A stretch of DNA of 13,579 bases from NCBI GenBank assembly GCA_050014415.1, contig JBEKDJ010000154.1, forward strand, positions 1 to 13,579, in the 5' to 3' direction. Shown here piece after piece: positions 6,822 through 13,579 of this stretch. A model generated the notes under the pieces. That model did not search any database. It saw only the letters and a program-made list of their open reading frames with translations, and was not told the origin of the DNA. Origin of the DNA: JBEKDJ01 sp050014415. Lineage in GTDB: Bacteria; Desulfobacterota; BSN033; UBA1163. Both the position numbers and the translations under genes were made by a program. Position 1 is the first letter of the stretch, and each line of letters opens with the position of its first letter.

Positions 6822-7021
6822 TTCATCATGGTAGCCGGGATCAATCCCGTGTGCCATGGCTTGTCTGAATAACTCGTTATGGCGTAAGCAGACACTTCAA
6901 TGGCCGGCGCGACCTTTGGCCACGGAGGAATGCGCCATCCTGTGGCCAGGATCTTGCTCCACATGGGCCTCAGTCAGAGAACCCCGCTGAAAGCGCCGCT
7001 TCGCCCATGGGGGTCCATCAC
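6822..7021 (-). ncRNA. Highly structured element, candidate HEARO/omega-RNA-like noncoding RNA without an IscB gene
   Basis: Successive perfect stems fill this stretch. CATGG 6827-6831 pairs with CCATG 6854-6858, enclosing CGGGA/TCCCG (6836-6840/6845-6849). TGTCTG 6862-6867 pairs with CAGACA 6889-6894, enclosing ATAA/TTAT. GGCGC 6906-6910 pairs with GCGCC 6932-6936. ATCCTG 6937-6942 pairs with CAGGAT 6947-6952. CATGGGC 6962-6968 pairs with GCCCATG 7003-7009, enclosing CGCT/AGCG (6985-6988/6992-6995). No reading frame crosses it convincingly. Size, the chain of hairpins, a GTGA at the 5' edge (minus strand, 7021-7018) and a 3' edge at ATGATGAA resemble, from memory, HEARO RNAs, the guide RNAs of IscB elements. 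Strand is assigned from that resemblance, since the stems alone do not decide it. The downstream gene is tatT, not a nuclease, so it would be an orphan copy. Alternatives are an unknown regulatory RNA or a relic of another mobile element. Confidence 0.5.
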
Positions 7022-7062
7022 CTATCAGATGATTTGAACCATGAGGCATCATTCAATCTCTC

Positions 7063-7091
7063 ATGTTAAGATGATGTGTTCATCTTGACAA
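7063..7091 (-). promoter_or_regulatory. Possible minus-strand promoter for the structured RNA
   Basis: On the minus strand TTGTCA (7091-7086) and TAACAT (7068-7063) are 17 bp apart, matching 5/6 and 4/6 consensus positions. A transcript would start near 7056 and run into the structured element after about 35 nt of unstructured sequence. The match is modest and overlaps the plus-strand -35 box, so this is only a candidate. Confidence 0.25.
7068..7086. promoter_or_regulatory. Perfect 7-bp inverted repeat overlapping a -35 box, possible operator
   Basis: AAGATGA (7068-7074) and TCATCTT (7080-7086) are perfect inverted arms around TGTGT. The right arm overlaps the first two bases of the TTGACA at 7085-7090. 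A dimeric regulator bound here would interfere with transcription of the ketosynthase gene. No regulator gene is adjacent. Confidence 0.35.
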
Positions 7092-7114
7092 ACAGAAGGT
7101 CAATCGATAAGAAT
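7085..7114 (+). promoter_or_regulatory. Candidate promoter of the ketosynthase gene
   Basis: A perfect TTGACA at 7085-7090 is followed after 18 bp by AAGAAT at 7109-7114, a 4/6 match to the -10 consensus. The start would be near 7121, about 22 nt before the GTG start codon and just ahead of the AAGGAG ribosome-binding site. Confidence 0.45.
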
Positions 7115-7142
7115 AGCAGGGCGGCATGAAAAGGAGAGGCGA

Positions 7143-8471
7143 GTGAGGAACGATAGGAGACGGGTCGTGATCACAGGAGTTGGTCCGATCAGCCCCGTGG
7201 GGATTGGAAAAGAGGCGTATTGGGAGAGCTTGACCGAGGGAAAATCTTCCTTCCGGAGGATTGATTTCCCCAATCGAGATATGACTCAGTACCGATGTCG
7301 AATTGCCGCACCCATTGAGGGGTTTGATCTGTTTCAATATGTTGATCGGACAAAACACTCAAAGCATATCGGACGGACAGCCCAGTTTGCAATTGCTGCT
7401 GCTTGGTTGGCCTTGAGAGATGGTGGCATTGAGCTTGAAAAAAATGAGCAAGGAAAAGACGGCCACACTGACCAGATAGGACTGTACCAGATCAAGGGAA
7501 TGGACTCTTTCCAGGCTGGGATTATTCTGGGAGTTGGTGTGGAGTCTATGGAATTAGTGGAGCATTACCACGAAAGATTTCTATCCAAGGGAGTCAAAGG
7601 ACTTTCACCCTTTGGTCTTCCTAACATCTATCTGAGTGCCATCACCTCCCACGTCGCTCAGCATTTCTCCTTGAGGGGAACCGCTTATGCTCTTTCTACG
7701 GCCTGCGCCTCGGCCACCCATGCAATGGGTAATAGTTTCCTTCAGATTCAGAATGGAAGAGAAGATCTCATAGTGACAGGAGGAGCGGATGCCTGTATCA
7801 CACCCTATGTCTTTGGAGGTTTTGACGTTCTGAGGGCGATGTCGACACGGAATGACGAGCCCCAAAAGGCCTGCAGGCCTTTTGATCGTGACAGAGACGG
7901 GTTTGTGATGGGCGAGGGATCGGGAGTACTCATTTTTGAAGAACTGAATCACGCCAGAGAAAGAGGGGCTCACATTTACGGGGAGGTTATCGGATTTGGC
8001 ATGACGGCGGATGCCCATCATATCACCGAGCCCGATCCTGATGCTAGGGCATTATGTAAAGCGATCGAGGATACGCTTGAAATGGGCGGGGTTCGGCCTG
8101 AAGAGATCGATTATATCAATCCTCATGGTACTTCTACCCCTCTGAACGATAAGGTAGAGACAAAGGCAATAAAGGATATTTTTGGGAGCCAGGCTTACCG
8201 CATCCCTATCAGTTCTACAAAATCGATCACAGGCCATTTGATGGGGGCTGCAGGAGGGGTGGAGGCCATCTCCATCCTTCTTGCTATCGAAAGAGGGATT
8301 ATCCATCCCACGATCAACTATGAATCTCCAGACCCAGACTGTGACCTCGACTATGTCCCCAATGAAGCGATAAGGAAGGAAGTGAGGACTGGCCTCTCCC
8401 TGTCTGCAGGTTTTGGTGGTGTCAACAGCGCCATTTTGATAAAGAAGTATGAAGATGGCCTTTCTTTCTGA
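7143..8471 (+). CDS. FabF-like beta-ketoacyl-ACP synthase, stand-alone
   Basis: The protein is 442 residues and begins with the thiolase-fold strand RRVVITGVGPISPVG. The full Cys-His-His triad of elongating ketosynthases is present: Cys188 in STACASATHAMG, His328 in NPHGTSTPLND and His365 in STKSITGHLMGAAGG, with the conserved Lys360. The usual C-terminal GFGG loop is SAGFGGVNSA. Such enzymes condense malonyl-ACP with an acyl-ACP. All three catalytic residues are about 25 positions later than in E. coli FabF, and the extra residues lie in about 96-122 (EKNEQGKDGHTDQIGLY), before the Cys. No ACP, reductase or other fatty-acid gene is nearby, so a specialised acyl chain or secondary-metabolite role is as likely as housekeeping FabF. 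The GTG start has AAGGAG 6 nt upstream (7131-7136). The gene diverges from the TRAP operon. Confidence 0.9.
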   Translation: MRNDRRRVVITGVGPISPVGIGKEAYWESLTEGKSSFRRIDFPNRDMTQYRCRIAAPIEGFDLFQYVDRTKHSKHIGRTAQFAIAAAWLALRDGGIELEKNEQGKDGHTDQIGLYQIKGMDSFQAGIILGVGVESMELVEHYHERFLSKGVKGLSPFGLPNIYLSAITSHVAQHFSLRGTAYALSTACASATHAMGNSFLQIQNGREDLIVTGGADACITPYVFGGFDVLRAMSTRNDEPQKACRPFDRDRDGFVMGEGSGVLIFEELNHARERGAHIYGEVIGFGMTADAHHITEPDPDARALCKAIEDTLEMGGVRPEEIDYINPHGTSTPLNDKVETKAIKDIFGSQAYRIPISSTKSITGHLMGAAGGVEAISILLAIERGIIHPTINYESPDPDCDLDYVPNEAIRKEVRTGLSLSAGFGGVNSAILIKKYEDGLSF

Positions 8472-8585
8472 ACTCTCGCCCATATCTGCGAGCGAGAAAG
8501 ACAGTTACTCCGGTGCTTCCTAGACCCTCAATTCCGCAACCTGAGAGTTGTGCCCCTCACTCTTTTTGAAAAACCCTTAAGAGAT

Positions 8586-8613
8586 TTGACACGATTGAGG
8601 AAAGAGGTATAAT
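8586..8613 (+). promoter_or_regulatory. Near-perfect sigma70 promoter of the sensor kinase gene
   Basis: TTGACA at 8586-8591 and TATAAT at 8608-8613 are both exact consensus hexamers with a 16-bp spacer. The expected start near 8620 leaves about 25 nt of leader. The rest of the gap after the ketosynthase stop holds a possible hairpin (TCTCGC 8474-8479 with GCGAGA 8492-8497) but no T-run. Confidence 0.8.
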
Positions 8614-8644
8614 ATACAAAAAAGGCATTTGAAATCCCACAGTT

Positions 8645-10474
8645 ATGGACCATTTTAGGATTGATCAGAATCAATTAGAATCCATCATGGGTCGCTTGAG
8701 GGAAAAAGGCTACAGACCTTCTCTTGAAGAAGTGAAGACCGTTGCGGACCTGATCGAGGAGCAGGTCCTCTTTGAGTATGTGGATCGCCTGATCAGTCGA
8801 TCCGAAACCGTCCTCGAGATCAATCCTTCTCTTACGGAGAAGGAGATTCTTGAGACTTTAGCGAAGAACATGGTGGAATTTCTCGGAGCAGAAGCGGCGA
8901 GCATACGGATCTACGATCCTGGCAGGGAGGAGATGATCTCCTTTGGGTCTCACCCCTACCTGGCCGAAGATCGTGAAGAGGCCATTCCCTTTGAGGATAC
9001 GATCGCGGGCGAAGTCGTCAAGACGCATCGAAGTTACTTCGTGCCCAACATCTTAAGAGAAGAGAAGTACAAAAATAGAGAGAAGGTTCAAAAAAGAGGG
9101 ATCAATTCGATGCTGGCCATTCCGATCTCCATCCCCCGGTTCTCGTTAAGAGACGTGGATACTGAAGGATCTCTCCAGATTTACTACAGAGAGGCAGACA
9201 AGACATTCACTCCTTTAGAGGTCAAGATCGCGGAGATGCTTTCGAGACGGGTGAGTTATGTCATTGCCCGAAAACGAATCCTAGGTCTTCAGAAATTGAA
9301 TGTGACCAAGGACAAGATTGTGGAGCAGATCTTCGTGAAGTTGGGGAGGCGGGAAGGGGTCAAGATGAAGGATGTCTTCAACCTGGTCATCCCAGAGCTG
9401 GTGGACATCATGCGGATCCAGAGGTGCTCCCTCTTCTCTGTGACGGAAGACCGGCAGCATGTTGTCTTGGAAGCCGGCTATCCAGAGATACAGCACGGGA
9501 TCGGGAAGATCTTTTCTGTGAAGGAACCCTATATCGATGCCATTGTGAACCAGACCGGCCCATTCGGTGAGTTCGAGGACGAAAAACTCTATCCCGCCTA
9601 TATCCTCATCAATAATCCGCAGAGAAGTCGTCTCATCCCAATGGACCTCAAACGATTTCTGGAGAGCAAACAAATCCACTCCGTTCTCTATATCCCCTTG
9701 AAGGTGAATGATGCGGTTCACTATTTTTTGGTCTTTGATGCCCAGACGCATCACAGACGATTCACGGACGAGGCGATCGAGGTTTTTACCTTCTTCGGCA
9801 AAGAGTTGATGAAGGGACTGAGACTAGAAAAGATGGACGATATCCTCCACGATTTCAAGAATCCTGCCATTGCAGCTGCAGGTTTCGCCAAACGAGCCCA
9901 GAAGATGTTGGAGGAGGGAGACTATCCTTCAAAGAAGGAAAAGCTCGATCAGGCCTTGGATATCATCGTGAGAGAGACCTCCCGGATCCAAGAATTGGCT
10001 CTGACCCTACATGGAGAGGGGAGGGAAGAGATCGTGGATCTAACAGAGAAATTGAAGAGGCGTTTCCTGCTTAATGAGGAGGCAATAAAAGAGCTGAAGC
10101 GAGAGAATATCTCTCTGATGGAGCAGGATTTGGAATCCCCTCTTTGGATTCGCTGCTTTCCGCTTCATATTGAAAGGATTCTGGACAATCTCCTTAACAA
10201 CGCCTCTAATGCTATCCCCGAAGAGGGAGGAAGTCTTACCATCCGGTCCTATCGTAAAGAGCCTTGGGCAGTGGCGGAGATCACAAATACGGGTGAGATT
10301 TCGGAAGAGGATAAAGGTCGATTCCTCCTCGGCGAGGGTAAGGGCAGGGGACTTCACATCACTACCAGATTGGTCAAGCGGATAGGAGGAAAGACAGAGG
10401 TGGAATCAAGGGAAGGCCAAACAACCTTTCGGCTGATGTTTCCCCTCGCCAAGGAGCCAACCCGAGAGCTCTGA
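8645..10474 (+). CDS. Soluble histidine kinase with two GAF-like sensor domains
   Basis: The protein is 609 residues with no signal peptide or membrane span, so it should sense a cytoplasmic signal. After a helical N-terminus (1-55), GAF-like domain 1 covers about 60-210 (ILETLAKNMVEFLGAEAASI, later INSMLAIPI). GAF-like domain 2 covers about 225-390 (VKMKDVFNLVIPELVDIMRI, later IHSVLYIPLKV). The phosphoacceptor His402 is in LHDFKNPAIAAAG. The N-box is RILDNLLNNASNAIPEEGG (511-529). The ATP lid ends in GKGRGLHI (565-572). The G1 box, usually Asp-x-Gly, reads ITNTG with Asn548 where Asp is common; some kinase groups carry Asn there. No receiver domain or response regulator gene adjoins it, so it is an orphan kinase. 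ATG 8645 has no clear Shine-Dalgarno, and an alternative start at Met15 has none either. Promoter spacing favours 8645. Confidence 0.87.
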   Translation: MDHFRIDQNQLESIMGRLREKGYRPSLEEVKTVADLIEEQVLFEYVDRLISRSETVLEINPSLTEKEILETLAKNMVEFLGAEAASIRIYDPGREEMISFGSHPYLAEDREEAIPFEDTIAGEVVKTHRSYFVPNILREEKYKNREKVQKRGINSMLAIPISIPRFSLRDVDTEGSLQIYYREADKTFTPLEVKIAEMLSRRVSYVIARKRILGLQKLNVTKDKIVEQIFVKLGRREGVKMKDVFNLVIPELVDIMRIQRCSLFSVTEDRQHVVLEAGYPEIQHGIGKIFSVKEPYIDAIVNQTGPFGEFEDEKLYPAYILINNPQRSRLIPMDLKRFLESKQIHSVLYIPLKVNDAVHYFLVFDAQTHHRRFTDEAIEVFTFFGKELMKGLRLEKMDDILHDFKNPAIAAAGFAKRAQKMLEEGDYPSKKEKLDQALDIIVRETSRIQELALTLHGEGREEIVDLTEKLKRRFLLNEEAIKELKRENISLMEQDLESPLWIRCFPLHIERILDNLLNNASNAIPEEGGSLTIRSYRKEPWAVAEITNTGEISEEDKGRFLLGEGKGRGLHITTRLVKRIGGKTEVESREGQTTFRLMFPLAKEPTREL

Positions 10475-10532
10475 TTTGGAGATTCCTGAAAAAGGTGCGT
10501 GAATTATTCTTTAAAGTTCTCACTTGGGACTC

Positions 10533-10561
10533 TTGACAACTGCTCAATCGGCGATTATATT
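10533..10561 (+). promoter_or_regulatory. Sigma70-like promoter of the NEW3-ABC operon
   Basis: TTGACA at 10533-10538 and TATATT at 10556-10561 are 17 bp apart. Transcription would start near 10568, about 58 nt ahead of the chosen ATG at 10626. This separates the operon from the kinase gene upstream, after which no clear terminator was seen. Confidence 0.7.
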
Positions 10562-10625
10562 TGGCCATTGTTCAATACCAATCTGAAGAATGAAATTCCA
10601 AGGGATGTTTTCAGGAGGTAGACAT

Positions 10626-11843
10626 ATGGGGCAAGAGCATCGAAGTAAAAAGGTATTTTCCATCTTCTTCATCGGACTATTACTCCTCTTCATTATTCCG
10701 TCCTATGGCATTGGTCAGGGGGAAAAAGAGATCAAGGACCTGAGGCCGGAGCGCGGCATGACCGTCTATCCCGAATACTCCGGGGTGACTGTCCCCCGGG
10801 GTGAAGCCGTCAAGATGGATTTGACCCTTGAGAACAAAGGCCGCACAGATGAGACGATCGATGTCAAAATTTCAACGATTCCTCAAGGATGGAAGGCCTT
10901 CCTGCGAGGTGGTAGTTATCAGGTCAGCGGGATGTTTGTGCCCAATGGGAAATCGAGGAGTCTGGCCCTGAGTTTGGAACCGGATAAGTCTGTCGGGCCC
11001 GGAACCTATCTCTTTCAAATCGATGGTCAGACGTCGGATGGAAAATTCACCTCCTCTCAGAAATTAACCGTGACGGTACAAGAGAAGATTCCCGGGACCG
11101 AAGACATACAAATCACAACCTCCTACCCGGTGTTAAGAGGGCAAACAGACGCCAAGTTCGAATTTTCTCTGGAGGTCATGAATAAGAGCGAGAGTGATCG
11201 CACCTTTAATCTTTCGGCCGTCGGGCCTGAGAAGTGGGAGTTAAATCTCAAACCGGCCTATGAGGCGAAGCAGATCTCCAGTCTGCGTATCAAGGGGGGG
11301 CAGAGTCAGACTCTGGCTGTGGAGGTAACCCCATCAAAGGATGCCCAGGCCGGGGAATACCCCGTACTGGTCAGGGTGAGTTCTGGAGACAAGAAGGCAG
11401 AGGCCAAATTGATGGTCGTCCTGACGGGCATCTACAAAATCGATGCGGGAACACTCACAGGAATTCTCTCACTGGAAGCGGTCGCTGGGAAAACGGCCAA
11501 CTTCTCACTCTTCGTGAAGAACACAGGCTCTGCGGTCAATCGAAATATCACCTTTTCATCTTTTAAGCCTGAGAATTGGGATGCAAGTTTCAAACCCGAA
11601 AAGATCGATGCACTGGAACCCGGCGCGCTGAAGCAGGTGGAGGTGACTGTCAAACCCGCATCGCAGGCCCTGGTGGGAGATTATTCTGTAGGGGTGATGG
11701 TCAATGGAGAAAAATCGGATAAGACCATTGAAATGAGAGTCACAGTGAAGGCTTCCACCGCATGGGGCTGGATCGGAGTCGGTGTCATCGTTTTTGTGAT
11801 TGCAGGTTTGAGTGCATTGTTCATTTGGTTGGGGAGACGCTAA
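10626..11843 (+). CDS. Membrane-anchored protein with Ig-like NEW3-type repeats
   Basis: The protein is 405 residues. A signal peptide (hydrophobic core about 11-29) is followed by three beta-sandwich repeats of about 100 residues and a C-terminal membrane anchor (about 380-402, then basic GRR). It is therefore fixed in the membrane with its bulk outside the cytoplasm. Each repeat ends in the same pattern, an aromatic strand and then 'V-x-P-x-x-x-x-x-G-x-Y': QGWKAFL to GPGTYLF (87-130), EKWELNL to QAGEYPVLV (202-249) and ENWDASF to LVGDYSVGV (316-357). This is the layout of NEW3/COG1470 proteins, whose ligands are mostly unknown. An in-frame ATG at 10590 exists, but AGGAGGT at 10613-10619 lies 6 nt before ATG 10626 and gives a normal signal peptide. 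The ABC ATPase begins one base after its stop, so it is probably a partner of that transporter. Confidence 0.82.
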   Translation: MGQEHRSKKVFSIFFIGLLLLFIIPSYGIGQGEKEIKDLRPERGMTVYPEYSGVTVPRGEAVKMDLTLENKGRTDETIDVKISTIPQGWKAFLRGGSYQVSGMFVPNGKSRSLALSLEPDKSVGPGTYLFQIDGQTSDGKFTSSQKLTVTVQEKIPGTEDIQITTSYPVLRGQTDAKFEFSLEVMNKSESDRTFNLSAVGPEKWELNLKPAYEAKQISSLRIKGGQSQTLAVEVTPSKDAQAGEYPVLVRVSSGDKKAEAKLMVVLTGIYKIDAGTLTGILSLEAVAGKTANFSLFVKNTGSAVNRNITFSSFKPENWDASFKPEKIDALEPGALKQVEVTVKPASQALVGDYSVGVMVNGEKSDKTIEMRVTVKASTAWGWIGVGVIVFVIAGLSALFIWLGRR

Positions 11844-11844
11844 G

Positions 11845-12597
11845 TTGAAAGAACAGACGATTATCGAAGCCGATGGGCTGACAAAGAAGTATGGGTCCCA
11901 GATTGCTGTGAATGACCTCACTCTTCAGATCCGGGAAGGGGAAGTATTTGGGTTTCTTGGTCCTAACGGTGCGGGCAAGACAACGACACTTCTGATGTTT
12001 CTGGGCCTCACCGAGCCTACCTCAGGGAAGATTCGGGTTTGTGGATTTGATCCAACACGTGAACCCTTACGCGTCAAAGAGAAGGTTGGTTTTCTGCCTG
12101 AAAATATCGGCTTTTATGACGACATGGATGCAGAACAGAACCTCCGCTATGTGGCCCGATTGAACCGAATCCCTGACGAAGTTTCTGCAAGGAGTATCGA
12201 AGAGCTGCTCATCATGGTAGGTCTCTCAGAAGAGGCTGGCAAAAAAGTAGGGCTATACTCCAAGGGGATGAGACAACGTCTTGGGATCGCTGAGGTTCTC
12301 ATCAAAGAACCTCAGCTCGTTTTCCTCGATGAACCCACCATTGGCTTAGATCCGGACGGCACCAATCGGATGCTCGACCTGGTCCACTCCCTTAGTCGAC
12401 AGAAGAATATCACGGTCTTTCTCTCCTCCCATCTACTCGATCAGGTTCAGAGGATATGCGACCGGGTGGGAATCATGATCAAAGGACACCTGGTTGCCAA
12501 GGGGCCCATCAAGGAATTGGCCAGGGATAAACTGGGAATCGACAGGGAACAATATACTCTCGAAGAGATCTACATGAAGTATTTTAAGGAGGCCTGA
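11845..12597 (+). CDS. ABC-2 type transporter ATP-binding protein
   Basis: This 250-residue nucleotide-binding protein is complete. Walker A is GPNGAGKTT (39-47), the signature YSKGMRQRL (138-146) is the variant common in ABC-2 ATPases, Walker B and the catalytic Glu are LVFLDEPT (158-165, Glu163) and the H-loop is SSHLL with His196. It powers the permease encoded next. The best start is TTG 11845, one base after the stop of the NEW3 gene, with GGAG 8 nt upstream. A GTG at 11812 would add 11 residues (MHCSFGWGDAK) encoded inside the upstream gene's membrane-anchor region and unlike an ATPase N-terminus. The C-terminal tail after 220 (IKELARDKLGIDREQYTLEE) is the usual ABC-2 extension and ends in a 'L-E-E-I-Y-M' helix. 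The substrate is unknown. Confidence 0.92.
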   Translation: MKEQTIIEADGLTKKYGSQIAVNDLTLQIREGEVFGFLGPNGAGKTTTLLMFLGLTEPTSGKIRVCGFDPTREPLRVKEKVGFLPENIGFYDDMDAEQNLRYVARLNRIPDEVSARSIEELLIMVGLSEEAGKKVGLYSKGMRQRLGIAEVLIKEPQLVFLDEPTIGLDPDGTNRMLDLVHSLSRQKNITVFLSSHLLDQVQRICDRVGIMIKGHLVAKGPIKELARDKLGIDREQYTLEEIYMKYFKEA

Positions 12598-12598
12598 G

Positions 12599-13561
12599 TT
12601 GCACGGAATCTTCACGATATTCAGAAAAGAGATAGCGGATCACTTCAGCAGCACACGATTTCTTCTGATTTCTGCACTCATTGTGATGGTGGGGGTGATC
12701 GTTGCGTCGATGGTGGGCATGAGTATTCAGGAAGAGTTGAAAGGGATCGCCAAACCGACCCTCATTTTTCTGTTCCTTTTCACTTCCACAGGGAAGCTTT
12801 TCTCGTTTGCTCAGTTTATCGGTTTTTTCGGTCCCCTCATCGGAATCATCCTGGGATTTGATTCGATCAATCGAGAAAGGGTATCGAGGACATTGAGCAA
12901 GCTGGTCTCCCAGCCCATTTACAGGGATTCGATCATCAATGCCAAATTTCTTTCGGGGGTTACGATCATTGCCATCGTATTGGTCGCCATTATCCTCATC
13001 ATCTCAGGCCTTGGCATTCGATTGATTGGAGTTGTCCCGGGAGCGGAGGAGGTCTTGCGTCTTGCGATTTACCTCATGATCAGCATTCTCTACATCTCCT
13101 TCTGGCTGGGGATATCGATCCTTTTCTCGGTGACCTTTCGAAGCACTGCAACCTCTGCGCTAGCCTCTTTGGCCTTTTGGATCTTCTTTTCTTTTTTCGT
13201 AAGCTTGGGGGCCGGGGTTTTGTCGGATGTGATCGCACCGGTCAATCAAAGCACAGGGGCGGATCCTGAGATGATAGTCAGGCATGAACAGGTGCAGGGG
13301 ATGATCTCCTCCTTTTCTCCGATGACCCTTTATAGCGATGCCACTTCTACGATTCTCAATCCGATGAGTAAGACCACAAGATCCTTGGTCCTGATGGGAC
13401 CCATGGAGAGATTGTCTATTTCTCGCTTCCAGAGCCCGCTGCCGGTTTCCCAGAGTCTTTTTATCGTCGCCCCCTATTTGATTTCCATCGTGGCCATTAC
13501 CTTTCTCTGTTTTGGAATCTGTTATGCGGTCTTCATGCGGCAGGAGATAAGAACGATCTGA
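12599..13561 (+). CDS. ABC-2 type transporter permease
   Basis: This 320-residue integral membrane protein has about six spans, at roughly 22-42, 64-85, 119-143, 157-181, 188-209 and 288-311. The cytoplasmic N-terminus FTIFRKEIADHFSSTRF is typical of ABC-2 permeases. The loop FDSINRERVSRTLSKLVSQP (about 90-109) is the conserved coupling segment seen in NosY-like permeases, where 'E-R-x-x-x-T-L' is followed by 'S-Q-P'. A long extracytoplasmic loop (about 212-285) separates the last two spans and might contact the NEW3 protein. The TTG start at 12599 lies one base after the ATPase stop, with a strong AAGGAGG (12586-12592) 6 nt upstream inside the ATPase gene. It is probably the exporter or remodelling channel of the three-gene unit. 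What is moved cannot be read from the sequence. Confidence 0.9.
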   Translation: MHGIFTIFRKEIADHFSSTRFLLISALIVMVGVIVASMVGMSIQEELKGIAKPTLIFLFLFTSTGKLFSFAQFIGFFGPLIGIILGFDSINRERVSRTLSKLVSQPIYRDSIINAKFLSGVTIIAIVLVAIILIISGLGIRLIGVVPGAEEVLRLAIYLMISILYISFWLGISILFSVTFRSTATSALASLAFWIFFSFFVSLGAGVLSDVIAPVNQSTGADPEMIVRHEQVQGMISSFSPMTLYSDATSTILNPMSKTTRSLVLMGPMERLSISRFQSPLPVSQSLFIVAPYLISIVAITFLCFGICYAVFMRQEIRTI

Positions 13562-13579
13562 CGTACTCCAGTTGTCAGA

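Noticed and set aside
6749..6964. Minus-strand open frame of 71 codons upstream of tatT (MWSKILATGWRIPP...)
   Set aside because: It lies wholly over the stem-rich element, has an unlikely composition and overlaps the tatT start. It is better explained as translation of a structured RNA.
6822..7021. Group II intron or a common riboswitch (cobalamin, TPP, SAM) as identity of the structured block
   Set aside because: I see no domain V-like hairpin, no intron reverse transcriptase and no recognisable riboswitch core. The tatT promoter lies downstream of the block, so it is not a leader of that mRNA.
8464..8500. Hairpin after the ketosynthase stop as an intrinsic terminator
   Set aside because: The stem TCTCGC/GCGAGA has a 12-nt loop and is not followed by a run of T, so a terminator call is not supported.

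Overview
The window looks like a chromosomal stretch of a Gram-negative bacterium of the Deltaproteobacteria/Desulfobacterota type. This is inference from gene content: a periplasmic TRAP transporter with a TatT-type lipoprotein, a single-anchor AsmA/DUF748-like envelope protein, a UbiA-family prenyltransferase end, and AT-rich intergenic spacers filled with degenerate short repeats. No rRNA or tRNA gene is present to settle the taxonomy, and no CRISPR array, insertion sequence transposase or prophage gene was seen.

Layout. (1) 1-2765, plus strand: the 3' end of a UbiA-like membrane prenyltransferase, then an unrecognised all-helical soluble protein (HEAT-like) and a membrane-anchored AsmA/DUF748-like protein. 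The spacers hold degenerate GGTTGA-type and ATTCGG-type tracts. (2) 2766-3066: a convergent intergenic region ending in a 70-bp two-hairpin palindromic element (2993-3062), which stops 4 bp from the stop codon of the next gene. (3) 3067-6743, minus strand: a complete four-gene TRAP operon of the TPAT type (tatT lipoprotein, solute-binding protein, small permease, large permease). The genes are coupled by a 10-bp gap, a 1-base overlap and a 4-base overlap, behind a strong sigma70-like promoter at 6788-6816. (4) 6753-7142: a divergent intergenic region that is unusually structured. A block of about 180 nt (6827-7009) folds into successive perfect stems and is not explained by a gene. I read it, tentatively, as a HEARO/omega-RNA-like noncoding RNA with no IscB gene beside it. 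(5) 7143-8471, plus: a stand-alone FabF-like beta-ketoacyl-ACP synthase. (6) 8645-10474, plus: a soluble histidine kinase with two GAF-like domains, behind a near-consensus promoter and without an adjacent response regulator. (7) 10626-13561, plus: a three-gene operon of a membrane-anchored NEW3/Ig-like repeat protein, an ABC-2 ATPase and an ABC-2 permease. Both ABC genes probably start with TTG.

How they work together. The TRAP genes form one machine: TatT and the binding protein should capture a solute in the periplasm and hand it to the two permease subunits for ion-driven uptake. The binding protein has Trp where carboxylate-binding TRAP proteins carry their conserved Arg, which suggests a non-standard, perhaps hydrophobic, ligand. 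The last three genes are probably an ABC-2 exporter or membrane-remodelling complex with an extracytoplasmic Ig-like partner. The ketosynthase and the kinase each have their own promoter and no obvious pathway partners here.
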